From positions 19,491,336 to 19,555,335 of the forward strand of contig CM070722.1 of the NCBI GenBank assembly GCA_036346275.1: a DNA stretch of 64,000 nt, read 5' to 3'. Each line of letters begins with the position of its first letter. Position 1 is the first letter of the stretch. Source of the DNA: Otatea glauca (Eukaryota; Streptophyta; Magnoliopsida; Poales; Poaceae). The position numbers were made by a program, and so were the translations under genes. The notes under the pieces were generated by a model. It did no database searches and was not told the origin of the DNA. It worked only from the letters and a program-made list of their open reading frames with translations. This document shows, piece after piece, positions 22,790 through 35,289 of the stretch.

Positions 22790-23778
22790 GCCATGGCGAG
22801 CAGGCGAGGAGCGACGAAGGAGAGTTCAACCGTGCTGTCGTATCCTGTGTTGACACGGGACAACTACTCGGCCTGGTCAATCAAGATGTAGCTGTGATGG
22901 AGGTGCAAGAGACATGGGACACGGTAGATCCCATGGATCTGAAGGCCACCGTCGACGCCAAGCAGGACAAGGTGGCTCGTGCGGCCATTCTCCAAGCGAT
23001 CCCCGAGGATCTCCTGTTCCTTGTTGCCAAGAAGAAAACTACGAGTGAGGAATGGCTGGCCCTAAACACCATGTATCTCAAGGCCGACCGTGTCCAGGAA
23101 GCGAGGGTGCAAACCCTCAAGGAGGAGCTTGATGCGCTCAAGATGAAGAGCAAGAAAAGCATCGAGGATTACTCGATCCGAGTCGGCTCCCTTGTCAGAA
23201 AGATAAGGGATCTTGTGAGATGTTGGAGGACTACTATGTCATAAAGGGAATGCTCCGTTAGCTCCGTGGCATGTTTCTCCACATTGTCACCTCGATCAAG
23301 AAATTTGCTAATCCGAAGGCAATGTCTGTGGAGGAGCTCATCGGGTGATTAAAGGCTGATGAGGAACGTATTCGCCAGGCTGCCGACAACGATGAGCACG
23401 CGCTACTCACAAAGGCCAAGGAGAAGGAGGAAGACGAGGGGTCCAACAATGTCTCCAAGAAGGGAGGCAGTGGAAGTCATGGCTGTGGCAAACAGAGCCG
23501 TGGGCACAGCCGCAGCCATGGCCACGGAGTCGAAGAGTGCGGTCAGGACAGCAACGACTATGAATGGAAGTTTTACATAAAGAAGGTTCGCTGCTACAAC
23601 TGCCAGAACTACGGTCATTATGCTTCTAAATGCCGCAGCAAGAAGAGAGAAGAGAAGGTGCATGTCGCTGAGAAGAATGATGATCAGCCGACGCTTCTGA
23701 TGGTGGAGATGTGCGAGCTGGGCCACGCCATAGAAGAGACTTTGGAGGAAGTGTTATTGAATTAACAAGGAGTGAAGC
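22790..23778 (+). pseudogene. Copia A gag
   Basis: The frame starts near the ATG in CCATGGCGAGC and contains VLTRDNYSAWSIKM, typical of copia gag N-termini. Stops and a shift occur right after it (near 22887). Further conserved pieces are ILQAIPEDLLFLVAKKKTT and a charged segment to about 23210. A complete CCHC zinc knuckle, CYNCQNYGHYASKC, lies near 23591-23632. The frame breaks again near 23225 and 23345. The protein is cut by gypsy C at 23779, whose presumed target duplication on this side is GAAGC (23774-23778). Confidence 0.8.
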
Positions 23779-26700
23779 TGTAACATCCCAAAAATTGCCT
23801 TAATATTATTTTATTGCTATTTGTTTGATTTGTGTTTTTTCTGAATTTATGGGAATTCTCCTGGATTTACTTGAATCTATCTTAAATTATGTATATAGGC
23901 TTTTCGAGAAAACTAATTAAGTATAGATAAAGTATATACAAAGTTTTGTCAAAAATATTTTATTTAAGTACAAAATGTCTCAAAGTATTTTTGAGAATTT
24001 TCTTGGATTTTTCCTAATATTTTTATTGGATTTTTCCTGATATTTTTATTGCATAAAACTAATTAAATGAATATTCAGAATTATTTTAAAAGCAAAAACT
24101 CAGGAAATCCTGGTAAACAGTGTTGGGCCAAGCCCGTTACTGTTTGGGCGCATGGGCCATAGTCGTGCAGCCCAAGCCGGCCCGTTCCACCGGAAACCCT
24201 AACCCTAAGCTTGTCGACCACTGGATCTTGATCCATCGGCAAAGATCTCGCCGCGTCATCGCATGCTTTCAACCGCCCGATTGGACCAGCGTGGACGTCT
24301 GAGATGCAGCCACGTCAGCAAGTCGTATTGCCACCGAACTCCGTCGCCGCCATGGTCTCCTCCGTGTATCTCGCATCGGATACGGATGTCGAGGGCACTA
24401 TTTAATGCGCTGTTGGCCGCATTGGGATCTCTGCAAACCGCCGCATCTTTTGTCTAACGCGCGCTCACCGAGATTTGCCCTAGCTTCCGCACAAGCCTGC
24501 CAGAGTTATCGCCCTTGCCGCCGCTAGATTTGCGTGTTTCTGTCGCCGTTGAGCCGTCTCCGCCGTCGCCATTGGTACCCTCGTACTCGCCGCATCAAGA
24601 CGCTTCTACCGCACCTGATAACATCGAGGCCCTATGGAGCGCCATTGTGTCCGTCGTCTTCCTCCGCTCCAATGAAAACATGCCGTCGTGTCGCCATCTT
24701 CGTCAGGAAGCTTCATAGATTGTCGGATCTTCAACCAACGATCATGATCAAACCACGTCGCCCATCAACAGTAAAACTCATCTTCAAGCGTGCACCGTTG
24801 GATCTAATCTCACGGTCAGGATGTCGCCGCGTCACGCGCGTTTCGGGCCACTCGATTTGCTTTTAGTGGACCAGATCGAGTCGAGCACAGCAACCAATCG
24901 AGTGTTGTCGCGTGTCAGGCACGACACGCAAGGCGTCGTGGACCGCGTCCATGGTAGATCAAAGGCGGTCCCGTGGACCAGGTCCATGGGCCAGGGTGAC
25001 ATGTCGGCACGGGATTGTCCCGAGTCAGGGCTGACGCCTAGCGTGACGTTAGCATGATGTATTAACTCGATTTTTAGAATAAAAATAATTAAGGAAATTC
25101 GGATTTTCTATTTTCTGTATTTTCAGTATTTATTCAAACTTTGAATAGCTATATCTTTTGCATTTGAACTCAGATTTGGGTGATTCAAATTTCTAAAAAT
25201 TTGTAAAATTGAGATCTATTTAATGGTGAATTGTATTTGATTTTTGGAGTTCATCTACTCTCTGTTTTGGTATTTATTTGATTTTCTTCTTCGGTTCGCG
25301 TAGACGTTGAATTGTGCGACGCTTCGGAGGAGGATCCATCGACCCAAGATTAATTTCCAGAGCAAGACTAGAACTTATTCCAAGGTATGTTGTGCTTTTA
25401 TCATGTTGAACCCATGTTTATAAAATCGCTATATTGATTTACTTTAATGCATGCTATTTCATGTATACAATTGTTTCAAATTAAATTGGGATCTAGTTAA
25501 TCCACCAATTGATCTATACCCTACCTTGTCATTTGTATACCATGATCTATTGTCGCCGTAGATTGGTTCACTATAGTTGGTTAATGTTAAAATCAACATG
25601 GATGGTTAGATCGTGATGTTGCTTAGCCATGCCGTGTCTTCACATGCACTCGAATCAATGATGTTTAATCTTGACTAATGGAATATGGAACAATGATATG
25701 AAATTGTGTGTCATGTGTGGTCACACGATGAGATTGAGTTGTGTGGCGAGTCATATCACGCAACGATGTTGAATTGTTCATCGCACGTGGTGCTTGGTAA
25801 TCAACTGGGGCAGTAATCACATAGATTGGGGCAAGTGACAAGGGGCGAGCATGCCAAGTGGGCCCGATGGGCAGAGGGTAAGTGGAAGTCTTGCTTCGAT
25901 CATCCTAAGGGCTTAACCTTTCAAGCCTTTGACGTGAGTCAATCATGGAACCACATGTCTGGTATGGGACAACCTAGCTGATTAATTTGCAATGTCTTAG
26001 TTTGGTACTATTAATGGCGATGCGAGTTCCCGAGTTTTGGAGTAACTCACATGGTGCAAGAGGGGGCCCTAGTTGTGGTTTTCAGACCCACCAGTGTTGA
26101 AACCTTAGCGGGTAGTATCAGGTTAAGGTAGTGCATTGTGAAGGCTTTGTTATAATCACTCGCCTTTGTGGTGTATGGTTGTATCATGTGGGTAAAGTGC
26201 ATAACCTCTGCACAGTGTAAATCTATTTGGATAGCTGTGTTTGCGGTATTGAGCAATGCTTGAGAATTACAGTTAAGGGTTAGCTTAATTAAATGGAAAA
26301 CTTGGTTGGGATGGCGGAATTGCCATATGGAAGGTCGGAACTTGACTTTGGATTGGAAACTTGGTTTACCTGAGAAATGTTGAATATCTAATATTGTTAT
26401 TTGTTTTACAGTCTTCACAATCTATTTATTGTATTTATTCACAAATGTTGCTTATTGCAAAAGAGCCATAATAGCCTTTTCCTTTGGAATAAGCCTTACA
26501 TATAGTTACATAGAATTGCATTGTGTGCACAACTTGTTGAGTGCTTTATGTACTCACCTTTGCCAAACAACAACAATCAACAGTTGAGGAGTTCACACCT
26601 TTGTTGGAGGAGGAGTTCCAGGAGGACACGAGTCGTTAGGGTCCGAGCCTTGTCAGTTGCCTGTGGTGAACTGATGAGTCACCTACGTCTTCTATTTTTT

Positions 26701-26926
26701 GCTGCATATTTGTTAGTTTATATTTCAAGTCTAGCCCTGCATTGCTTAATAATGTAAGTTGGTCATAAGATCATACACTTAGCTATATCAATAAATAGAG
26801 TATTATTATTATTATCGTTGGGTATGACGTGATATGTACTAATGTTAAGCTGTGTGCACTAGCGTTGATTCTGGGACTAGTGCGGTAAATACAGTCGGTC
26901 CGAATCAATGGATTCGGGTACTTACA
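23779..26926 (+). repeat. Gypsy C 5' LTR, 3148 bp
   Basis: It starts TGTAACATCCCAAAA and ends GATTCGGGTACTTACA. A TATTTAA box lies at 24399-24405 within a GC-rich, promoter-like middle section. The last two thirds match 60990-62868 and, inverted, 58014-59850. Open frames in the GC-rich section have no protein-like features. Confidence 0.85.
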
Positions 26927-27141
26927 GAGGTGGTATCAGAGCATACTGACTGTAGGTCTTGGCCCTAGATAGCATGGTGGTGCCCTAGGTGTGTCGAAAA
27001 CTATTTTCTAAAGAAAAATCTAAATTTGACTAACAAGACACACTTGACCCTTCTTATTATCTACATCTCGCCTTTGCTGAATTTACCGTTTTCCGTTGCT
27101 GTTTCGAGTGGAGGACTTATCCAAAGTTCTTTGTGGAGCAG

Positions 27142-27858
27142 ATGCCGATCTCCCTGACCTTTGAGGAGAGAGAGGGTGTCTATGCCAAGGAGCTGTGGAG
27201 AGTTCTTCAGATGCTTGGAGTTTTTTATCATCCCCGTTACCGAGGAGGTAGCTGGTCAGTCAATAGTGTGCACTGAGGGTTCATCTGCAAGTTGATTATC
27301 TATGCCCGGGAGAACGAGAGCGCTAGCAGGCCGATTCACATTACCGTGAGGAGGTTCTTATACGAGGTTGGAATTCAGGAGGCTACTCGACTTGCACTTC
27401 GCCGCGTCTGCCACGACTACGCTGACGAGCTTCACTACACGGTGTTCAGGCTTCATCCTACTGTGGTACACCTTGCTGAGTTTGCTATCGCCCAGGAGGA
27501 GCACATGAGAGAGACCACACAGGAGCTGGAGATGGTGTGCGAGGCACTGAGAGCGACAGAGCAGGAGCTTCAGGAGACTTGTGCTGCAGCTATTGAAGCA
27601 ATCACAGAGCTGGATGAGGCTATACAAGAGGTCGAGGACCAAGTAGCTCACGCAGCCCAGGGAGCTCAGGAGCCAACTGAGGAGACCGGAGAGGAAGAGG
27701 AGGATCCAGAAGAGCGAGAGTGGGAGCTGGAGGAGCGTGAGGTGCACGTTGTTGCAGAGGAGCCGGCAGCAGGTCATCAGGATAGGTTTGCACCCATGCC
27801 AGCCCACCCACCGGTGTATGCACCGGGTAAGCCTCAGCCATGGTGGCTGGATGAGTGA
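27142..27858 (+). pseudogene. Gypsy C ORF0, broken
   Basis: Homologous to the intact ORF0 at 63037-63825 (shared phrases: ICKLIIYARENE, LALRRVC, AQEEHM, HQDRFAPM). Compared with that copy, the start codon region has GTG where ATG stands, a 1-base indel lies just after it, and a TGA at 27275-27277 replaces an arginine codon (CGA). About 20 codons in the middle are deleted. The part after 27292 remains open to a TGA at 27858 and keeps the heptad-rich, acidic C-terminal half. Confidence 0.8.
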
Positions 27859-28129
27859 GAGTCTTAGTTTGAGCTGAGACCCGAGTGTTGAGTCTCGTCT
27901 TTAAGATAATTTTTACCATTTTAGCAGTCGTCATGGTGGTGTGTTTAGTTTGGATCTTTGTTTGTTGGGTGTGCAGTATGTGTTGCATAGCCCTTAGGCT
28001 TTTGTAAGTAACCATACGAAGTATTAATAAAGTTGATAAGTTTGGGTTTAACCTGTTTCCCCACCTTATAAATGCTTGCATCTTATCTATGCTACATCTA
28101 CCTTCCCTAACCTAAGAAGCAATCAGCAG

Positions 28130-29190
28130 ATGGTGAATACTCGTGGCAACAATGGTGCTTCAGGGAGTGGCCTTCGCCATAGTGACAACCCCAATAATGG
28201 AGTACCACCGCAACCATCACCGCCAGTAGACATGCAAAATTTGGGAGCTTTTCCTGCAGTGTAGACCTAGCTTATGCAGACGATGACGCAACAGATGCAG
28301 GGTATGAGCAGCCAAGCAGCTAATAACAACAGTGTTCAACATGGCAACAATGGACCGCGTCCTTTTTCCAAACTGTCTGACTTCATGAGGACTCGTCCGC
28401 CCACATTCTCAGACAATGTCAACCCCTTGGAAGCCGATGATTGGCTTAGGACTATTGAGAGAAAGCTGCACATTACTCAGTGTGAAGGAAATGAGAAGGT
28501 GCTTTATGCCTCTCATCAGTTAGAAGGAACTGCTGCAGAATGGTGGGAGAACTGTTGTGCCGCACATGAAGCCCCACAGGAGTTCACATGGGATGAGTTT
28601 ACTACTGCCTTTCGTTAGTACCATGTACCTAAAGGCATGATGGACCTCAAGGAGGAATTTAGGGCTTTGAAGCAAGGAGGCCAGTCAGTGGCCGATTACT
28701 TGAACAAATTCACTCAGTTAGCTCGCTATGCTCCAAAGGATATGGCTACAGACAAGGCTACGTAGTCACACTTTATGAAGGGATTAAACTCTGGACTACA
28801 AGTGGGATTGATCACCCGCAACTTTCCTGAATTCCAAGAATTGGTTAACAAAGCTTTGATTTTGGAGGATAAGCGCAAAGAGCTTGGTGAGGATCGCAAG
28901 CGCAAGATGGTTAACCTAGGAAGGCGACCAAACCAGTTCAGATTGACGATGTTAGCACAACGGTTCGCTAGGTTTCTGCCGCAGCTGCAAATAAGACATC
29001 AACCCCTGCACCTCACCCTGCTAATCAAAATTTTCAGGCGCCAGCTCAGGGGAACAATGCACCAGGAGGGAATCAACATTCTACTATTAGACGTTGCTAT
29101 GCTTGCAATGAGCCAGGATATTTTTCTAACAAGTGTCCGCAAAAAGGAGGAATCACGCCAGTTCGCTTCAACATGGGAATGACACCTGCA
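28130..29190 (+). pseudogene. Gypsy C gag
   Basis: It begins MVNTRGNNGASGSG. The retrotransposon gag core follows with DWLRTIERKLHI and QLEGTAAEWWENC (28440-28550). In-frame stops are at 28262, 28268, 28616 and 28764, and there is a frameshift near 28920. The zinc knuckle near 29096 reads CYACNEPGYFSNKC, with tyrosine in place of the histidine, so zinc binding would be impaired. Confidence 0.8.
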
Positions 29191-31199
29191 TCAGGAGGGA
29201 ATTGCGCACCAGGGCAAGCTCGAGCAACACCTCAAGCAACAGTGCGTGGTAGAGTCAATCATATCACTGCAGATGGAGCTCAGGAGGCTACAAATGTTGT
29301 ACTGGGTAAGTTTCTGGTTAACTCAGTACTTGCTACAGTTTTATTTGATTCTGGAGCTTCGCATTCGTTTGTTTCTCGGACTTTGCAACTGAGAATGGAT
29401 TTGATGTTGAGAATCTTAAGTGTGTGCTTTTAGTCCAAGCTCTAGGATCTGAGCTTAGATCTAGCCTTGGGTGTTTGGGAGTTAAGTTGCTCATGAATGG
29501 GATAGAATTTCTAGCGAATCTCATCTTGTTAGATACTCAGACCTTAGATGTTATCCTTGGAATGGATTGGCTATCCAAGAATAAAGCTGTGTTAGATTGT
29601 GGTCAAAGAGTGGTGTCATTGGAAAGCCTTAGTGGCAAGAAAGTGATGGTTCGTGTGATAGCCGTTCATGACGGACAATTAATGGTGAACAGCGTGAAAG
29701 TTGCTAGTATGGAAGATGTGGCGATTGTAAGGGATTATTCGGAAGTCTTTCCTGATAATTTGCCAGACATGCCGCCAGATAGAGAAATTGAGTTTGTTAT
29801 TGAGTTAATGCCTGGAACAACACAAATAGCAAAGAGACCATATCGCATGCCAACAGATGAGTTAGTTGAGATGAAGAAGCAGATCGAGGAATTGCTTGTA
29901 AAAGGTTTCATAAGACCAAGTTCTTCGCCATGGGAGTGCTGGTTTTGTTCGTGAGGAAGAAGGATGGGAGTTTAAGAATATGTATAAATTATCGTGCACT
30001 CAATGAAGTGACAAATAAGAATAAGTATCCTTTGCCCAAGATCGATGATTTGTTTGATCAATTGAGAGGGGTTGGAGTTTTCTCCATAATAGATCTTTGT
30101 TCAGGGTATCATCAACTCAAGATTCATTCTGAAGATGTTCCTAAGACCGCGTTTTCTACGCGATATGGACATTATGAGTTCACGGTCATGTCTTTTGGAT
30201 TGACCAATGCTCCGGCATATTTCATGAATATGATGAATAAAGTATTTGTGGACTATTTGGACAAATTTGTCGTTGTCTTTATAGATGACATTCTTGTGTA
30301 TTCCAAGACAAGAGAGGAGCATGCAGACCATTTGAGGTTGGTTTTAGAGAGGTTGCAAGAGCAACAGTTGTATGCTAAGTTTAGTAAGTGTGAGTTTTGG
30401 AAGGATAAGGTGGAATTTCTTGGTCATGTAATGACTGCAGAAGGAGTTGCCGTTGATCCGAGCAAGGTCGAAGCCGTGTTACATTGGGAGCAACCGAGTC
30501 CATCACTCAAATTCGTAGTTTCCTGGGAATGGCAGGATATTACCGTTGGTTCATAGAAGGGTTCTCTACGATTGCTAGACCCTTTACGTAGTTGTTGAAG
30601 AAAGAAAAGAAGTTTGCATGGACGCCAGAATGCGAAAAGAGTTTTCAAGAGTTGAAGAAGTGATTGACTACCGCACCTGTGTTAGTAGTGCCAAATGCGC
30701 AGAATAGTTTCGATATATATTGTGATGCTTCAAAGCAAGGTCTTGGTTGTGTGTTAATACAAAACGGCAAGGTGGTGGCCTATGAATCAAGACAATTGAG
30801 GCCGCATGAAGGGAATTATTCTACACATAATTTGGAATTAGCTACCGTAGTGCATTCCTTAAAAATATGGCGACATTATCTCATTGGAAATAGGTGTGAG
30901 ATATATACAGACCATAAGGGTCTAAAGTATATATATTCACTCAGTCAGATCTTAATATGAGGCAAAGGAGATGGTTGGAATTGATTAAAGACTATAATGT
31001 TGGAATTCATTATCATGTAGGTAAGGCTAATGTGGTGGCCGATTCTTTGAGTCACAAAAGCCATAGTGCAAATATACTGATATCAAGTGAACGATTAGAG
31101 TTGTGTAGTGAGTTCCAGAAGCTGAAATTGGAAGTTGTTCCACAAGGTTTTGTAGCTGCATTAGAGAGAAGTTTGGAGGGCAAGAGTTCGCTGATCTAA
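29190..31199 (+). pseudogene. Gypsy C pol: protease, RT, RNase H
   Basis: The protease motif LFDSGASHSFVS is near 29342. The RT begins around IEELLVKGFIRPSSSPW (29885-29935), shifts frame there, and continues through SYGHYEFTVMSFGLTNAP-like sequence to VFIDDILVYSK near 30276, with FIDD as catalytic motif. RNase H has FDIYCDASKQGLGCVL (from 30708) and IYTDHKGLKYI (from 30901). A stop at 30957 and a frameshift near 30500 add damage. The frame ends at 31199 without integrase. Confidence 0.85.
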
Positions 31200-31216
31200 G
31201 TCATCTGCTTCATCGC

Positions 31217-33180
31217 GTGTCGGCTCAAGAAAGCCGATTCCCAAATAATAAAGCATTTAAAGATAGATTTAAAAATAGCAGTAATAAGGAAAAGGATAAA
31301 GCTAAAGTTAACATGGTTGATTATTGTCCGAGCGATTCATCAGAAGACGATGAAGCAGAGATAAACATAGCCGAATGGATAAAAGGGTCCAAAAAATCCT
31401 TAGTCTGTTCTTAGCTCAAGCCGACTAGGAATAAGTCGGAAGTCAAATACGCCTTTGACGTCTCCAAGTGTGATCGTATTTTTGATTTATTATTGCAAGA
31501 GAAAATAATACGGTTGCCCGAAGGATACATCATACCATCGGCTGATGAGATCAAGAAACGCAGGTATTACAAGTGGCACCATTCTTTTTCTCACAATACT
31601 AATGATTGCAATATTTTTCGTCAACAGATCCAGTCGACTATCGAGGATGGTCGGTTAAAATTTGCTGATGAGCCAACTATGCAAGTTGACGTTGATCCAT
31701 TCCCAATCAACATGGTTCAATGTTCGGCTAAAGGGAAAAAGCCGATGCATGATGAGCCAAAAAGGATCGGCAAGTTGACATTCAGTCAACTTCAGATGGT
31801 AGCCAGACATTGAAGATCACAATCGGCTCATTGCAAATATAAGCCGATCATGAACAGAAGAATTCAAGAACCATTAAACCCAAATGAAATCCTCAGGTGG
31901 GAAAATGGTATAAAGCCAAAAAATCACCATCAAGGCAGCCAACAAGAAGGCTGGGACCGACGTTTTCTCAGTTGATGGAGAAATACGAAAGAATGAATAA
32001 TCGACCACGATATCCTACTCGTCGGTCGGATAATTTATATCACACCGAAAACGTGGAGAGAGCACATAGAAGGTGTCCTTTTGGCGCTTTGTTGGGAAAG
32101 GGGAGAAGCGTTGCTATCTCCGTATACATGCCCGATGGAGCATTATCCCCGAGACGATTGGCCAAGACAATCGGCTAGAGATAGGCTGTCTGGGCCGATT
32201 TGAGATCATGGCAAAAGTTACAGAAGGCCTGTTCACGAAAGAATATTAGAACCAAATCAGGCACCAGACCAGGTCGAAACACAAAGGCCCAGTTCAGATC
32301 GAAAAAATTTGGCTGGCCAGATACGAAAGCCAGTAGAGCCCAAACTTAGGTGGTGTCCATCTGGCCTTAGCCGATCGCAGCGCAGACGGCTTCAGAGACT
32401 AAGGACTCAAGAGATCCGAGAAGCCGACGCAGAAAAACAGAGGGATAAGACTTTCGATGAGCTTCGTCCGATCAAGGTTATTAAGAAAGAATGGAGAAAA
32501 AAGGAACAGGTCGAGGAAGATTTTGAGTCGATGGATGATCTAGATTCTCCTATGATTAGGGACAATACACCCCCGATGGATATCAATATGGTGTTCACAT
32601 TACCAACCAAATTCAAAATCAAAACCGAGTCGGCTAAAGAGACTTTTGCTCAGTCATCTTCAGGCGTCCAAAATGCAATCTTCGAGAAACCAAGGGATGA
32701 TCATCAGCATCTAAAACCATTGTATCTGAAAGGATACATAAATGGCAAGATGATATCAAGAATGCTGGTAGACGGTGGAGCAATAGTAAACCTAATGCCC
32801 TATACGACTTGCAAGAAACTGGGTAAGTCTGATGAAGACTTCATTAAAACTAATATGGTTTTAAACGACTCCACAGGCGATCCCACAGAGGCCAAAGGCG
32901 TCATGGTTACAAAACTGACTGTCGACAGTAAAACTTTGCCGACCGCATTCTTTGTCATTGACATATTACAGTGTTCTGCTTGGAAGAGATTGGATTCACG
33001 CCAACTGCTGCATCCCATCGACGATGCATCAAGCGCTTGTCCAATGGAATGGAGAGGAAGTTGAAGTTGTTACAGCCGACACATCGGCTCACATCGCCAT
33101 GGCCGCCGGCGCGAATTGGCAACACGAAAAGTTGGGTGTATATCGAAAACTTTCGATGATCGCGACTTCATCTGCGTAAG
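31217..33180 (+). pseudogene. Gypsy D gag (C-terminal part) and protease
   Basis: Frames include FPNNKAFKDRFKNSSNKEKD, then YYKWHHSFSHNTNDCNIFR, which resembles the zinc-binding gag C-terminus of grass Tat elements, with tyrosine where cysteine is usual. A basic Arg/Lys-rich linker (SRSQRRRLQRLRTQEIRE, near 32364) follows. The protease core reads MLVDGGAIVNLMPYTTCKKL (32763-32822), a DGG-type active site. Stops occur near 31412, 31811, 32176 and around 33063. Confidence 0.8.
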
Positions 33181-33248
33181 TAAGTCGGGACTTATGCCGA
33201 TCGATGTCAAGTCGGCACGCTTGATCGGACAAATGAAGTATTGCGCCG

Positions 33249-34472
33249 ATGGGGACAGGAAAAACAATGAAGGCATTACAAGATAAAATGCAAAGCTATC
33301 GGCAAATAACAGATAGCTATGAGGCTATAGAAGATTTTCAAGAGATTGAAAAGTTGGGTCAAGGCTTCACGTCCACAGATCTGCTTGAAGAAGTTGATAT
33401 AGGTAGCGGTGATAGGAAAAGACCAACTTTTGTTAGCGCAAAATTAGATGTAAAATACAAAGAAAGGTTGATCAAAATTCTTAGATATTATAAAGATTAT
33501 TTTGCTTGGGAGTATTACGAGATGCCTGGTTTAAGCCGACAATTGGTAGAACATCGGCTACCTATTAAACCAGGATATCGGCTGTTTAAACAGTACCCTA
33601 GGCGTTTTAATCCGTCCCTGTATAATATTATAAAAGAGGAAATAGAACGATTGTTGGAAGCAAAATTTATAAGGCCTTGCCGATATGCGGAATGGGTTTC
33701 CAACATTGTTCCAGTCATGAAGAAAAACAGAAAACTTCGAGTATGTGTCGACTTTAGAGATTTGAATAAGGTGACGCCAAAAGATGAATACCCGATGCCA
33801 ATAGTCGATATGCTTATCGATGCTGCATCAGGGAATAAAATCATAAGTTTTCTAGACGAAAATGCCGAATACAATCAGATATTCATGGCAAAAGCCGATA
33901 TACCAAAAACAACTTTTAGATGTCCTGGTGCCATAGGTTTATTCGAGTGGACGGTTATGACTTTTGGTTTAAAGAACGCTGGGGCAACATACCAGCGAGC
34001 CATGAATCTGATTTTTCATAACTTAATCGGTCATATTGTCGAAATATATATCGATGATGTTGTAGTAAAGTCTGCAAATGATTTGCAACATTTGGCCGAT
34101 TTAGAAAAAGTTTTCCAGAACATAAGATCACATGGCTTGAAGATGAATCCTTTCAAATGTGCGTTTGGCGTGCCGGCTGGGCAATTTTTGGGCTTTATGG
34201 TACATGAAAGAGGTATTGAAGTTAATCAAGTAAGAGTTAAAGCCATAGTCGAAACAATGCCGCCAACATGCAAAAATGAATTACAAAAGTTGATCGGCAA
34301 GATTAACTATCTCCTAAGGTTTATCTCAAATCTCTCCGGTCGGATCCGTGCTTTTACCCCACTATTGAAATTAAAGGATAATCAAGAATTTGTATGGGGA
34401 ATTGATCAGCAAAAGGCTTTCGACAGCGTAAAAGATTATCTAGCCAATCCTCCGGTTTTGGCTACGCCATGA
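33249..34472 (+). pseudogene. Gypsy D reverse transcriptase and start of RNase H
   Basis: A 407-codon open stretch contains the RT fingers (LRVCVDFRDLNKVTPKDEYP), the block FEWTVMTFGLKNAGATYQRA, and the catalytic YIDD in VEIYIDDVVVKS near 34045. It continues through the RT thumb and connection (QKLIGKINYLLRFISNLSGR) into the first RNase H, ending at a stop at 34472. This is the longest undamaged pol stretch in the window, but the polyprotein as a whole is interrupted. Confidence 0.85.
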
Positions 34473-35272
34473 AAAGGGATTCCTTTCAGGTTATATATAT
34501 CGGCTGAGGAGGAAACTATCGGATCTGTTTTAGCACAAGAAATCGATGGAAAGGAAAGGGTTATCTTTTATTTAAGCTGACGCCTTCTTGATGCTGAAGT
34601 CAGGTACCCTTTCATCGAGAAATTATGCTTGTCTTTATATTTCTCATGTACAAAGCTAAGGCATTATATTTTAGCATCAGCTTGTAAGGTGATATGTAAA
34701 ACCGATGTTATAAAATATATGTTATCAGCACTGATTTTACAAGGTCAACTTGGCAAGTGGGCTTATGCCTTAATAGAGTTCGACCTGATTTACGAATCGG
34801 CTAAAGCAGTTAAGGGACAAGTTCTGACCAATTTTATGACAGGACATGATATTGTCGCGACTTGGTATCTCAGAGCCCTTGGTGATTGTTTTTGACGGTG
34901 CAGATGCAGAGAAGGTGATGGAATCGGTATTGTGCTCATATCACCCAAAGGGTATAATTTTGAATTTGCATTCCGATTAAACAGTCGATGCTCAAACAAC
35001 CAGGCAGAGTATGAAGCATTTCTCAAGGGCTTGCAATTGTTAGAAAACATCAGAGTGAATGCTGTTAAGGCATACGGGGATTCAATGTTGATTGTGCAGC
35101 AAATAAAAGGAGAATACCAATGCCGAGATGAAATACTGCTGAAATATTTGGAACAATGTTTTGAGATTATCGGCTCATTTACATCATTTTCTATCGGTCA
35201 TGTCCCTCGAGAATTGAACGATAGAGCTAACGCCTTAGCCCAACAGGCATCAGGGTACAAAGACTTAGGCTA
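34473..35272 (+). pseudogene. Gypsy D RNase H and second RNase H-like domain
   Basis: The first RNase H continues in AEEETIGSVLAQEIDGKERV and ALIEFDLIYESAKAVKGQ (to about 34850), broken by a stop near 34580. A second RNase H-like domain follows: FDGA near 34890, then RCSNNQAEYEAFLKGLQLL, KAYGDSMLIVQQIKGEY and ELNDRANALAQQASGY. A second, archaeal-type RNase H is a known trait of Tat elements. Frameshifts near 34900-34930 and a stop at 35270 inactivate it. Confidence 0.75.
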
Positions 35273-35289
35273 ATATCAGGTAACCGAAT

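Larger units (their letters stand above)
23779..31199 (+). mobile_element. Gypsy C: long-LTR Ty3-gypsy with ORF0 (RIRE3/RIRE8-like), 3' truncated
   Basis: A 3.15-kb LTR (23779-26926) is followed by GAGG and the PBS TGGTATCAGAGC. Then come an ORF0 pseudogene, gag, protease, RT and RNase H. Integrase and the 3' LTR are absent: near 31197-31215 the sequence changes directly into Tat-type gypsy D. Grass gypsy elements with an extra ORF upstream of gag are known (RIRE3/RIRE8 in rice), and the element at 56970-64000 is a second member. All frames are broken. Confidence 0.8.

Noticed and set aside
24120..25057. Several plus-strand frames in a GC-rich block
   Set aside because: They lie inside the 3.1-kb LTR of gypsy C and overlap its promoter region; no protein-like conservation or domain is visible.
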